Origin: Desmodesmus armatus | Taxonomy: Eukaryota > Chlorophyta > Chlorophyceae > Sphaeropleales > Scenedesmaceae | Direction: 5' to 3' | Assembly (NCBI GenBank): GCA_007449985.2 | Contig: VIIQ02000066.1 | Location: 62,001 to 126,000 of the forward strand | DNA length: 64,000 bases | Shown here: positions 11,378-21,182 of the stretch, one piece after another | How positions within the stretch are numbered: the stretch's first letter is position 1 | Layout of the letters: each line of letters opens with the position of its first letter | The notes under the pieces: generated by a model | What the model was told of the DNA's origin: nothing | The model's input: the letters and a program-made list of their open reading frames with translations, nothing else | Database searches by the model: none | Translations under genes and position numbers: made by a program

Positions 11378-13621
11378 CTAACGGCCGTTTCCTACCCCGT
11401 ATTGACCTGCCCTCCCCCCCTGCGGGGGGGAGGGGGGAGCCTGTATGCCTCCTAAGCAACTTCCTCTCACGAGGTCGTTGCAATATGTGTGCTTGGGTCC
11501 AAGAGATGCGTACCCTTCAGTATTACCGACGCTTACGATGTGCAGCCCCCATTTGGAGGGAGTCTGTTTTTGGAAGGGGGATGTGCCGGGGGCATCCCTG
11601 TGCATGGCCGTGTGTGGGCTGGTCAACAGCCCGCGGCACCAGCCTTTGTACCTCTGCAGTGTAGAGCTGTATGGGTTGCCCTTGTCTCCGTTTAATGGGA
11701 GCGCTAGGACAGTGAGGGTGGGGGTCCGTGTATGTTGGGCGCTTTGCAAGGCCCATGCAAGGGCTCTTTGGGCTTGCTTTGTATCGCATGGTGGAGTCGC
11801 AAGTGACAGCCCTGTCCACCTGACAGAGAGGCTGTCGTAGCTGGCTCCGAAGGCTGCATCTTCAGCATGCTCGGTCCAGAAGTGATGGGTGGTGGGGTGC
11901 ACTGTGAAGGGCGTCGTCATGCGTTCAGTGGCGCCTTGGAATGTGTTCAGGATGATGGCTTTCAGGTTCGGTGAGATCGTGTTGTCTATATTTTGTTGTT
12001 TGTTGTTCTTTTTGCCATAAATGCTGTATCTGGTGCACAATTTTGCGATTTCGTTTTCTGTTGAATCTTGTGGTGAGTTCTGTTGGTGGCGCTGAGACAG
12101 GTGACGGAGAGTCTGCGGTGTAAGCATGCCACAGCACGCGCCATCCGGCTGGTACACACATGCCGCCGTGACCGTGGTCAGTGTAGGCTCCTCTTTGGGG
12201 GGGCTTGGCAGACTGATCCCCTCCACTGTCCTCACTGCAATTGTGCTCTTGCCTTGGGGGTGGATGTCCACGTGTGGATTGATGGGCGCCGGGTGAATGT
12301 GAATTTGCTTCCGGATGGTGTCTCCTAGTGTCACGTCATAGAGGCGTTCACTCGCTCGTTGTTGGTTGCTCTGCGCTGTCGCACGGCACTCAGGTCGTAC
12401 TTCGCGGGGCATGGTACTGTCACCCAGCAGGATGTCCAGTGCTTGAATTGCTTCTTCTGTCCCGTTTGCCCTTACTGTTTCTGTTGGTTCTGGGCAGGGT
12501 TTGATCCTGACTTTGAACAGTGTCAGCTTATCCTTGTCTTCTGCAGAAAGCTCACCTGCTTGGCATTCCCAGCACTTGCCATTAGTGTACTGGTTGTTTC
12601 GTCGCGTACGCGTACCGTGGCCTATGCAGGTTGTGTGGCAGACCCGATTACATGATGTACATTGCAGGATATCCTGGTCATACTTTTCTGTCGGCTCATA
12701 TTGTAGGGGGGTGATGTCTGTCCAGCAGCATTCACATGGCCGTGTCAAGTTTAGCAGTGCTTTGTCAGCAGATGTGGCTGGGGTGGCAGTCTGAATCTCG
12801 TAGCCCATGATGGTTTGCAGCTCTGCCGCCCAGCCCGGCATTATGGCTTCTTTCCACTTTACTACCACTTGCTCCTGAGTTTCGCCTTGTTGACGGCGCC
12901 GTTTGCCTTTGCCTATGTGCTTTGTTGCCTGGGCCAATCCCTCTACTGAGACATTCTCATCCGTCGAGGGGTCCATGTATGTGGTGTATAGCTTGAGGGC
13001 TGCATCGGGTGTGGGTTTCATGGCCTTGAATGCAGCGTAACCTGTAAGTGCTTTGGGGGTTCTGCTGGGATAGGTTTGTCCACCTTGGCGAATATTGGCT
13101 GTTTTGTGGGTCCGTGCCTGGGTTAGTTTGTTTCTGTACGTGTCCAGGGTGTCCCGCATTTCTAGGAGTGGGGTAAGGGACTGGACCTTGTAGTTTGAGA
13201 GTAGTTCCAGAGGCGTGCGTGGCTTGCTTGTGGGGTTGGTTGGCCATCTTACTTTGAGAGTTTGGAGCACCTGTGGGTGGAGTGGAACTGGTGTTGCAGG
13301 TGTCTGGGGTGTTGCTGTTTGTTCACCGGTGGCAAGAGTGTGGGCTAGTTGCCCCCAAGCTCTTTGATGTTTTGTTTTGACAAGGCGGCTGCTCACCAGC
13401 CTTCGTAGGTGGGAGGGTGGAAGGACGTGTGTCCTGTTTGGAGACAGTAGTTGCTCTATCCTGTATGCGCCAGCACTGGTAGCATTAGTCAGAGCATGAG
13501 AGTCAGACTGCTGCTGCATTGCATTCCACAACTTGTCACAGACGGTCTGTGAGGCAGCATAGCGCACCACCCATGATAAGGTACTACCTGTCAGCAACAT
13601 GATGTTCGTAACATCACACAC
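11378..13621 (-). CDS. Retroelement-associated PHD-finger protein with possible PCIF1-like methyltransferase domain
   Basis: A 747-codon frame with a Lys/Arg-rich N-terminal half. A PHD finger is clear near residues 296-353: Cys296-x2-Cys299, Cys321-x2-Cys324, His329-x2-Cys332, Cys350-x2-Cys353. PHD fingers usually read histone tails, and in retroelements could steer insertion to chromatin. Residues about 560-680 have a layout reminiscent of the PCIF1 class of N6-adenine methyltransferases: an FGA.YDS segment, then LATPPC where active enzymes have NPPF, an amphipathic helix, and a hydrophobic strand ending LALP. The TPPC variant suggests a degenerate or inactive domain. This second assignment is only pattern resemblance. 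The last residues run into a GC hairpin at 11411-11433, so the true C-terminus may be lost. Confidence 0.6.
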   Translation of the reverse strand: MCDVTNIMLLTGSTLSWVVRYAASQTVCDKLWNAMQQQSDSHALTNATSAGAYRIEQLLSPNRTHVLPPSHLRRLVSSRLVKTKHQRAWGQLAHTLATGEQTATPQTPATPVPLHPQVLQTLKVRWPTNPTSKPRTPLELLSNYKVQSLTPLLEMRDTLDTYRNKLTQARTHKTANIRQGGQTYPSRTPKALTGYAAFKAMKPTPDAALKLYTTYMDPSTDENVSVEGLAQATKHIGKGKRRRQQGETQEQVVVKWKEAIMPGWAAELQTIMGYEIQTATPATSADKALLNLTRPCECCWTDITPLQYEPTEKYDQDILQCTSCNRVCHTTCIGHGTRTRRNNQYTNGKCWECQAGELSAEDKDKLTLFKVRIKPCPEPTETVRANGTEEAIQALDILLGDSTMPREVRPECRATAQSNQQRASERLYDVTLGDTIRKQIHIHPAPINPHVDIHPQGKSTIAVRTVEGISLPSPPKEEPTLTTVTAACVYQPDGACCGMLTPQTLRHLSQRHQQNSPQDSTENEIAKLCTRYSIYGKKNNKQQNIDNTISPNLKAIILNTFQGATERMTTPFTVHPTTHHFWTEHAEDAAFGASYDSLSVRWTGLSLATPPCDTKQAQRALAWALQSAQHTRTPTLTVLALPLNGDKGNPYSSTLQRYKGWCRGLLTSPHTAMHRDAPGTSPFQKQTPSKWGLHIVSVGNTEGYASLGPKHTYCNDLVRGSCLGGIQAPPSPPQGGRAGQYGVGNGR
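11411..11433. repeat. G/C-only 10-bp inverted repeat (hairpin)
   Basis: Perfect 10-base arms (C-rich, then G-rich) around a TGC loop, located at the 3' edge of the PHD ORF. Confidence 0.8.
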
Positions 13622-14004
13622 CCATGATCAGGAGGAGCTGCTTCAATGCACAACAAACAGACGACCCCGCAGCACACACCTTCAAAAAAGCTTCCGCAGA
13701 CCTCACTTAGGGTTCTGCCAGAACGTTTCACTCATAGCCAACACGTGTGTACACTCATCCAGGGTCCTGACTCATCCCAAATCAATGTCCAGGGCCTGCC
13801 AAGTCAGGCTGCCACCTGGTGCTCAGCAGTAAGCTGAGCAGCACAAATTGTAAGGTGTTGAGCGCTACACAACCTGCTGGCTTAAACTATGTGAACACTC
13901 AATATTGTGAGCCGGGGTGCAGGATCTTCATGGCATGCCACATCATCAAGGGGCCCCCGGCAGTTGGGTTCGCCTGATCCTGTGTGTGTGGCCAGCCGGT
14001 GGAA

Positions 14005-14255
14005 TTACCCCCCCCCCCCCCCCCTGGTAAAACCAAAAAAAATCAAGGGGCCTGGTCCTTGGTGGTGCCTATCTTTGTGGGCCGTGTGGGCCTTGTAGGC
14101 CTTGTGGGCTTGGTGGGCTTCGTCGGCCGTTTTGGCCCACACCTCCTGCCCACAGGTCCTCTCTTCTCTTTCTTCACCACCTCTGTCTGTCCAAGGCACG
14201 ATGCAGCACAGGGGCTGTCATACACCAAGCCATCAGCACCACACACGTAGTCCAT
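14005..14255 (-). pseudogene. Kazal-like domain cassette, copy A
   Basis: The minus strand encodes VCGADGLVYDSPCAASC, close to the Kazal serine-protease-inhibitor core (C-G-x-D-G-x-x-Y-x-x-x-C-x-x-x-C), followed by GPVGRRCGP and a Lys-Pro-Thr/Arg-Pro-Thr repeat tail. The upstream coding sequence continues through CRHALLCRC but reaches a stop with no signal peptide or start. It is about 60-70% similar by eye to copy B. It is best read as a duplicated exon or a decayed secreted inhibitor. Confidence 0.5.
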
Positions 14256-14512
14256 GATGGGAGCACACCTGCACAGCAGCGCATGCCGGCAGCTGGTGGG
14301 AAGCCTTCCTACTAGGAAGCGGCTTGCAGAGCGTTGCTTGGCAGAAACCCCCCTTGAGGCCCCTAGCCGCTAGGGCTTGCTGAGCAAGCGACTACGCCTG
14401 TGACGAGCCACTGGCAGGGATGAGAGGGGTGTGCATGTCTAGCATGCTAGACTACCACACCCCCCAACTGTGAGACCCCTCGTTGATGCCAGATGGCCGA
14501 TTTGGCCAGGCT

Positions 14513-14847
14513 TTAGGGATCGCTGGTGCCTGGCCTTGTGGGCTTTGTGGGCTTGGTCGGGCCACACCTCCTGCCCACAGGGCCACTCTTGACTTTCCTC
14601 ACCACCTTGACCCCAGAGCAGAATGCAGCACAGCTGCTGTCATACACAGTGCCATCAGCACCACACACGCATAGGCCCTCTGCTGAGCACACCTGCACAG
14701 CAGCGCGCGCCGGAAGCTTGCAGGAGACTCGGGTGGCGCAGCTCCTGGCAGGCGATCAGAGGGCAGGGCAGCTGCAGGCCCCGCTCGGCAAGCCAGTGCT
14801 GCAGTAAACACTGAAATGACCACAAGAAGGCTGAGGATGGTCTTCAT
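14513..14847 (-). CDS. Secreted Kazal-like protein, copy B, with frame break
   Basis: It begins with an excellent signal peptide (MKTILSLLVVISVFTAALA, ATG at 14845-14847). A Kazal-like segment VCGADGTVYDSSCAAFC and a GPVGRRCGP/Thr-Lys-Pro tail follow. Signal peptide and Kazal segment are in different frames. Against copy A, copy B has two extra bases between the shared ALLCRC and CGADG codons, which accounts for the shift. No GT-AG intron that restores phase is obvious. If intact it would be a small extracellular protease inhibitor. As it stands it is a frameshifted copy or one with an unseen short intron. Confidence 0.5.
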
Positions 14848-14996
14848 GGTGCTTGGCGCTCGGCGCTACTGTGCGGCAACGTTATTTGCTGGTAGGGGCT
14901 GACAGGAAGGAGTTATGTTGGCTAGTGAGAGACCGGCAGTTCTATCGTCCTGCTCTATTTACGCAGCAGCACACATCGCTGCAACCCGAACCCAAA

Positions 14997-15069
14997 GTCG
15001 AACCAACCCGAGAGTCGACCAATACGAGGGTGGACCAATCCGAGGGTGAACCAATCCGAGGTTGAACCC
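14997..15069. repeat. About 17-bp tandem repeat, four units
   Basis: Four imperfect copies of a GAACCAATCCGAGGGT-like unit lie just upstream of the poly-Gln gene and next to its left flanking direct repeat. Confidence 0.8.
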
Positions 15070-15074
15070 ACGCG

Positions 15075-15240
15075 ACGTGAATCAACCTGCGTGCGTTGCG
15101 CACCCAACATTGGCGTTGTGCTTTGTAAACCAATTCAGAACGTTTCGTCATTGTTATGCCCTGCGTGTTGTCGTATGAGCTGCAATCGAACGTGCTTGCG
15201 CGCGTCACACGCGTCGTCGTGCGACGTCAGTGGATAGGGT
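15075..15240. repeat. Left direct repeat flanking the poly-Gln gene
   Basis: Shares long blocks with 16580-16745, including GTGCTTTGTAAAC, TGCGTGTTGTCG, GAGCTGCAATCGAACGTGCT and GACGTCAGTGGA, in the same order and orientation. It covers the probable promoter region of the gene starting at 15274. Confidence 0.8.
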
Positions 15241-15273
15241 GGGGCAGCTGCTGGACGCCTAGGCAGTAGCAGC

Positions 15274-15311
15274 ATGGCCGGCATCCTTCAGCAGCAGATA
15301 CAGCAGCAGAT

Positions 15312-15346
<35 letters not shown>

Positions 15347-15428
15347 CGAGGCAGAGGGAGGCGTCACCCAAGCCTCCCCCCTCAGCGCTGTCTGCTGCTC
15401 ACAGCTTGCTGTCGCTGCTGGATCCCTC

Positions 15429-15468
<40 letters not shown>

Positions 15469-16115
15469 GGTGGACAACCTGACTGGATTGCACTGGCAGC
15501 GGCGACTGTGGCAGCAATGGCAGAACAGTCACGAGGTGCTGACGCCTCAGCCAGTGCAGCAGCAGCCAGCAGCATGCTCCAGCAGCAGCAGCAGCAGCAG
15601 GGCCCAGACCTTGGCCCTGGCATTTCTACTGCTGCGGCTGCTGCTGAGCTGCTGTCAGCTTTCAACCCTGGTGCCCAGCCTGTCAGTACATCAATGTTTC
15701 TGAGTAGGATGCTGGAAGTAGGTTCTCAGCTGGGCGGGCCCGGCCCCGGCCCAGCAGCAGCAGCAGCGGCGGGGTTGGAGGCTGAAGGTCCGTCTGCAGT
15801 GCTGCTGCGTGCTGCAACTGCTACCCTAGCAGCACTAGGACGGCAGGAGCAGCAGCCGGGCCCACTGGAGTTGGAGGCTGCTTTGGCTGGGCGGCAGCAG
15901 CAGCAGCAGGGACGGCAGCGTTCTCTGCTGTCTCTCGCCGGGCCTGGCCTGGTGCAGCAGCAGCAGCATCTGGAATGGGCGGTGACAGGCGACATAGCTA
16001 CATGAGTGCAGCACACCAGCAGCAGCAACAGCGGCAGCAACAGTCGCTCGGTGGTGTGGCTGCCGACGGCGGGCCTGATGTGTCGCCAAAGGGCAACCCA
16101 GGAGCGCGGCTTGAT

Positions 16116-16200
<85 letters not shown>

Positions 16201-16517
16201 CGGCAGTGGCGAGGGCCAGGGGTAGCAAGCGATCTTGGGCACAGGCCTCAGAGGTTGGGGCACCTGGGGAAAGTGGGGGTCTAGGGATACGAACTGACGC
16301 AGCAGCTCAGCAGCAGCAGCAGCAAAGGGGTGCTGCTGCTGCAGACACCCCCGGGCTCGGTGATGATGCCGTGCGGCGTGCTGCTGTTGCGGAGGCGCTG
16401 CGTGATGTGACAGCGATGGTGAATGCAGTGCTTGGGGCAACAGACCTTTCTGAGGCTCGGCAGGTGGTGGCAGCTGGGGGGTCAGCCCTGATGTCGGCAC
16501 TCGGCAGCCTGTTGTAG
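15274..16517 (+). CDS. Poly-Gln/poly-Ala protein, two overlapping frames (likely one frameshifted gene)
   Basis: Family not recognised. Frame one (15274-16005) starts with MAGILQQQ and has several Gln runs, Ala-rich helices and a PDWIALAAATVAAMAEQ segment. Frame two (15975-16517) has a run of about 27 Gln (82 bases of CAG, 16118-16199), a basic ARARGSKRSW stretch and a C-terminal helical segment ending LMSALGSLL. The frames overlap around 15975-16005, and only a sub-40-base intron could join them, so a one-base indel is likelier. Low complexity and a basic patch are common in algal nuclear regulators, but no DNA-binding domain is visible. The gene sits exactly between two direct repeats of about 150 bases. 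Confidence 0.5.
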
Positions 16518-16579
16518 CAGCAACGCTTGACAGTGCCGCTGCAGCAGCGGCACTTGCCACGTGCTGCTGTAGCAGGGTC

Positions 16580-16745
16580 ACGTGCGACGTGCGTTAGGCA
16601 ATCGACAGTGGCGTTTGTGCTTTGTAAACTCATCCGGAAAGTTTCATTGTTTTGCTCTGCGTGTTGTCGCTCAGCGCTGCAGCTCGGAGCTGCAATCGAA
16701 CGTGCTGGCGCGCATGACAGGACGTCAGTGGACAGGGTGCGAACC
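16580..16745. repeat. Right direct repeat flanking the poly-Gln gene
   Basis: Second copy of the 15075-15240 sequence, with a small insertion (about 17 bases) in the middle. It lies about 60 bases beyond the stop of the poly-Gln frame. Confidence 0.8.
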
Positions 16746-19503
16746 TGACAGCCGGCCTGTGAAGCTCTTTGCCGCATTTGCGCCATCTGCATCGCACCTC
16801 AGTCACTGACCATTGTGGCGACAATGTCCCCGTGCTGCATTTTGCACACTACCAGAGGGGCAAATGTTGTAGCACCGCCCACGCCTGTCTCACACACAGC
16901 AAGCTGGAATTGTACAGTTCTGAGCATGCAACAAGGACAACAACCGCGCACGCACATGCCGTGCAATGCGTACTTCCTCCTGCTGCAAGTGGCATATGTG
17001 AAGGCGTCAAGACAGTTACACACACCATGTCTGGTGAGCCGACAGTATGAGTAAAAGAAGCTGCTGCTGGAGGCGACCCACTGCTTACCAGTGCTCCTAC
17101 CTACGATGTTGGAATATATCCATGCAAGGCTTACGGCCTGATGCACTGCCACAACATGCTACCGCTGACTGTTCCTGCCTCACCAAAGCCACCTGCTTTC
17201 CTTTTGAGAAGGCCGTGAACATCGACGTCAACGGCAACAGGTCCAGCAACATGCGACGCAGCTGCAGACCCTGCGCAGGGTTGCAGCCACGGCACACCAA
17301 AATCAGCAGCATATATCCTTTTGAGTAGCGACCTGTAGCCATCAATACACCGCAGTGCTGGCCAGCAAAACCATGCCCACAAAAGTGCACGCAAGCAAAG
17401 CAAAGCAGCTGGCGTTGCCGCACTGCAGGCGCTGTTGTTAGCAAATGCTGCCATCCCCGAGTGCATGCACAACGCACCAGCAGTGAGCCAGGCTGGCATG
17501 TGAACCCTGCCCTGCAGCTCTGTGCACATCTGCTTTGTATTGATCATGCCTTGTTGCCGCTCATGCACGGTGCACAGACAAGTAAAAAACACGAGCAACC
17601 TCCCAACAACCGCCTGCCTGCACAGCACCGCACCAACAGGTGCCCACATGCGCATGCAGATCCCCAAAGATAGATGCTGCACAGACGCCTGTTGCAAGGC
17701 AGGGAAGTATGTAGACGACAGCACGTGCCGCTGCTTCTCAGCTCAGGGGCCATTCCTGCCTCAGAGTCACTCCTGCCACAACATCACCACCATCCCAAGA
17801 ACGGTGCTGAAAGCTATGCAGGCCCAGTTTTGAGGGAACACAGTGTCCCAAAGATGTGCAAAACAGCCCTACCTTACTGCTGGCATAACCCTCAGGCTCT
17901 TTGCAGCTGCAGGTTGAGGCAGCCAGTAGGCAGCAAACCTGAAGCCCTTCTGCCAGCAAGCAGCAGCCGAGCTGGACACATGACAAGGCGTCTGCGGGCG
18001 ACAACTGCGTCCTGCCACAGGACACTGCGCACCACTCTTGCAACACTCTCAGTGCCCGGTTTGCCTTGGCATCCATCCCAAACCCCACCCCCATCGAAAG
18101 CAGACACTGCGAAAAGCAACCACAAACACTCAAGGAAGGCCACACACACACGCACACGCACCCCACACTATGCATCAAGCCCATACCAAACGCTAGTGTA
18201 CAAACATCAAAACCTCAAATGCGCAAAACCTGTACCATATGGCAGTGCAAGCTGCAACTTCAGCAGCTGCATGCCGCCTCTGCAAAGCACTTCAGCTCGC
18301 AGGCCGGAATCAGCACAGTGTCCCAATTGGGCGTAGGGAGGTGGAAGCAGGACTGCCTGATGGCAAGCCAGGATGCGAGTAGGTCAAATGACGACATACG
18401 TGGAGACGTCAAATGACGACATACGTGGAGACGTCAAATGACGACATACGTGGAGACGAATCTGCCAATGCTCCCGTAACACCCACCACTGCTGCACCAC
18501 ATGACGACACCGATGCGGTGCTGCTGGTGGCTGTCCTACAGGCTCAAACACACAAATTAAAACACATGCATACACAAGATCCGCATCGTGTGCAGGACGC
18601 ACACGATGCCTCGATCAAGCACGCCAAGCCGCACCATGGGGTTGCATTGCTCTGACCACCACCCACCACAACCACCTCCACTGCTCCACTCACTACCAGA
18701 CGCGAGCCGGTATACACACATGCATTCAAACACGCCTGATGCATAGACGGGCACTGGGAATTGTCCGTGATATGCAAGGACCTGCCAGAAAACCTATGCT
18801 TGCGCGCAGTGGGTGCTTGCCAGGCAGCGAGTGCATGCGCGCAGCAAGACCACTGTGCAACTACAGCCCACAGGGGACCAACGAAGCATAAGACGCACAC
18901 ACAGCTGCTGGCACAGCATGTGCGCCTAAACTCTCTCCTGGCCTTTGACATGCACCCATCGTGATGCCACCGTGCTGCAACATGCTGGGCTTGCCCAATA
19001 GGCGGGGCTGGCCCAACAGGCCAGCCAGCAGCCAGCATGCCCGCCATTAGCAAGCTGACAACCAAACCAACACTGCTGTGATGTGGGATGATGTGGCTGT
19101 AAAAGATGTACAGACCCCAAGAGGCGCGTCTGGCAGCCGATGCAGCCGCCCATGCCCCAGGCCAGCTTGCAACCCACCAACAGCGCAGTGCTGGCTGCCG
19201 CTGTGCTGACACTGCAGGCGCGCGAGTTGCCCCACCACTAGGTCAGACCCTGACTCTGCAGGCGCAAGCAGCCTGCTGCGCCAGCAAGCAATCGCCGAGC
19301 CCACGCACACCATGTGGTAAAGGGGAGTTGCCGCTGCTGTTTAGGCGCACACAGCAGCCTGCTGCGCCAGCAAGCAAGCAAGCACTGGCTGAAGCTGCCA
19401 CCCAGGCACACCCTGTGGCTGCTGCCGCTGGTGCTGTTCAGGCCTTCCAAAACGTAGGCAGCACCGCAGCTGCCGCATCAATGCGCACCCTGCTACTGCT
19501 GCT
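16746..19503. other. No supportable gene
   Basis: About 2.7 kb with CA-rich tracts, the 25-bp repeat described separately and several short frames lacking motifs. The part near 19.3-19.5 kb, with a duplicated GCAGCCTGCTGCGCCAGCAA motif, is probably the 3' untranslated region of the S40-like gene. Confidence 0.45.
18384..18458. repeat. 25-bp tandem repeat, three identical units
   Basis: Three perfect head-to-tail copies of a unit containing TCAAATGACGACATACGTGG. The lack of divergence implies recent expansion or homogenisation. Confidence 0.95.
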
Positions 19504-21182
19504 TTAGGTCTCCCCAATGGTGGTCAGTGCTGCTGTCAGAGACGACTGCACTGGGGTGCGAGCCATGCTCTGCTCGGCTGGCGCTGGCGCTGCTGCTGGT
19601 ATCGCCTGGCCCGCGCGCGGCTCCAGAAACCCTGCACACCAAAGGAGCACACCACATGCGCAGCAGGTGACAGTCAGGGCTGTGCACTCGCAAAGTGCCA
19701 GCAAGCTGTGCCTACCACCGCAGGTCTGTGGGCGAGCACTGCCATGCAAACACATGCACCCCTTTATCGCCACAGCACACACCTTGACACACAAACCCCG
19801 ACCCTGAATGGTCCCACATAGATTCCAGCTTGCAAACGCACTCCGCTCTATGTCCTGATGCTCCTAGTCCTGCCACAGCCGGCCCAAGTGCCAGATGAAC
19901 ACGACTACTAGTAGTACTCCCGATGGCAATGCAGTGTTTGCAGTTCACACAAAGCTTGCCCACACCCTGCTCAGCACAAGACACGCACCTGTGCTGCGCA
20001 GGATGGCGTTCCTGGCCCACAGCTACAGCCCTGACCATCACAGCAATGACTCTGTGCGCCCCAGAAATACATGCAGTGTGACATGGTTGCGGTGGACCCA
20101 ACACAGAAGAAACGCACCTGTGCTGCGCAAGATGGCATTCCTGGCCCTCAGCCTCTCCCGCTTGAGTGTAGCGCTGGGTGAGGCGCCCGTGAAACTGAAT
20201 GTGAAGTCCTCCTGCCTACTGAGCTGGTGGGGAGGGATGAAGGTGCTGGCTGCATCCGCCTGCCGGCCGCTGCCCTTGCCCTCCGCGCCGCCACGCCACC
20301 CCGCCATGTTGGGGATTGCTATGGGTGCTGACGTGCCCTGCAGGATAGATAGGAACAAAGGGAGGTTGTGATGATATGAGGTTAGTGCTGAAATCAGGTT
20401 GTTATCAAGCACAAGGAGATTGACGTGTGGGGCCACAAAGGGACTGACAGCATAATAGCAGTGTAGGGTGGTCTTGTTACGTCATGGTATGATTGTATAT
20501 ATGCATGCATGGCAGGATGCCTGTCTTCCTGGGCGGCACAGCACCCCCAGGCGGCACAGACAACAGCTGCTCCGACTGGCATTAGCACTGCAGCATGATC
20601 CCGCAGGGGTCCTCTGTCATGCCTCAGCACACGTTTGCGCCTCAGCACGTAAAGATACGGTCATTGAGTTCCAGTTGCAGACTCACCAAGCGTGTGTAGG
20701 GCTGCTGCCGCTGCTGTGCCTTTTCAAACTGCAGCGGCTGGTTTGCTGCTGCTGCCCGCCGGAAGCCGCCCCCAGGCACATCAACGGGGGGCGAGGGCGT
20801 GGGTCCTGCTGCGTCTAAATCGTCCAAGCTGGACCTGAGGGTGCTGCTTTGATGGCTGGCACTGCTGGCACCTGCAATGTGGACGCAGTGAATTACGCAG
20901 TGTGCTGCTCAGCACATGATGCATCTCCCACACATGTGCAGTGACCGATCCAAGGCTGCAAAAAGCAATCAGGATTATGATGTGTTGGAAACGACACCTA
21001 CCTGTTATGTCCAGGCCTTTCTGCTTGCCCCTACTGCCAACAGCAGCAGCAGCATCCACTGGAGGCTCTCCAGAACCACCTGGGTCCTCGCTGCCTTCGC
21101 TAGGTTCTGCCTCGCTGCCGCTTGCTGCTCCGTCTTCACCCCATAACAAGTCCTCGGAGAGGTCGTGCTCATCCAGCGCCAT
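19504..21182 (-). CDS. S40/senescence-regulator family-like protein
   Basis: Four exons (21002-21182, 20687-20871, 20118-20337, 19504-19631) join in phase and give about 237 residues. The C-terminal part matches the plant S40 (DUF584) layout: FIPPHQL near residue 155, then FSFTGASPSATLKRERLR, RNAILRSTG and, across the last intron, GFLE. In land plants the core reads PPHE...S-V..G.GRTLKGRDL..VRNA...TGF; here GRTLKGRDL is replaced by SATLKRERL. Plant S40 proteins are small, largely nuclear and linked to senescence and stress; nothing is known for this one. The N-terminal half is acidic and low complexity, starting MALDEHDLSEDLLWGED. No frame lesions. A partial duplicate of the exon 3 end lies in the last intron. 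Confidence 0.7.
19984..20025 (-). repeat. Duplicated fragment of S40 exon 3 end with splice donor
   Basis: About 40 bases repeat 20116-20156, including codons for RNAILRSTG and the following GTGCGT donor, about 130 bases downstream within the intron. Confidence 0.75.

Larger units (their letters stand above)
8340..13621 (-). mobile_element. Retroelement remnant: PHD/methyltransferase-like ORF plus RNase H ORF, reverse transcriptase missing
   Basis: Two long minus-strand open frames (11378-13621 and 8565-10346) are separated by about 1 kb without coding signal. The downstream frame has the RNase H and zinc-knuckle arrangement that follows reverse transcriptase in non-LTR elements. The upstream one has a PHD finger, a domain known from the first ORF of CR1-type non-LTR elements. 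No YxDD motif or other reverse transcriptase block appears between them. The simplest reading is one internally deleted element. Two neighbouring remnants are also possible. The boundaries are inferred. Confidence 0.5.

Noticed and set aside
15969..16010. A GT-AG intron of about 30-38 bases to join the two poly-Gln frames
   Set aside because: Too short for known chlorophyte introns; a one-base indel is simpler.
15835..16581. Long minus-strand frame with poly-Ala/poly-Leu runs opposite the poly-Gln gene
   Set aside because: It is the antisense shadow of CAG repeats, with no start context or domain.
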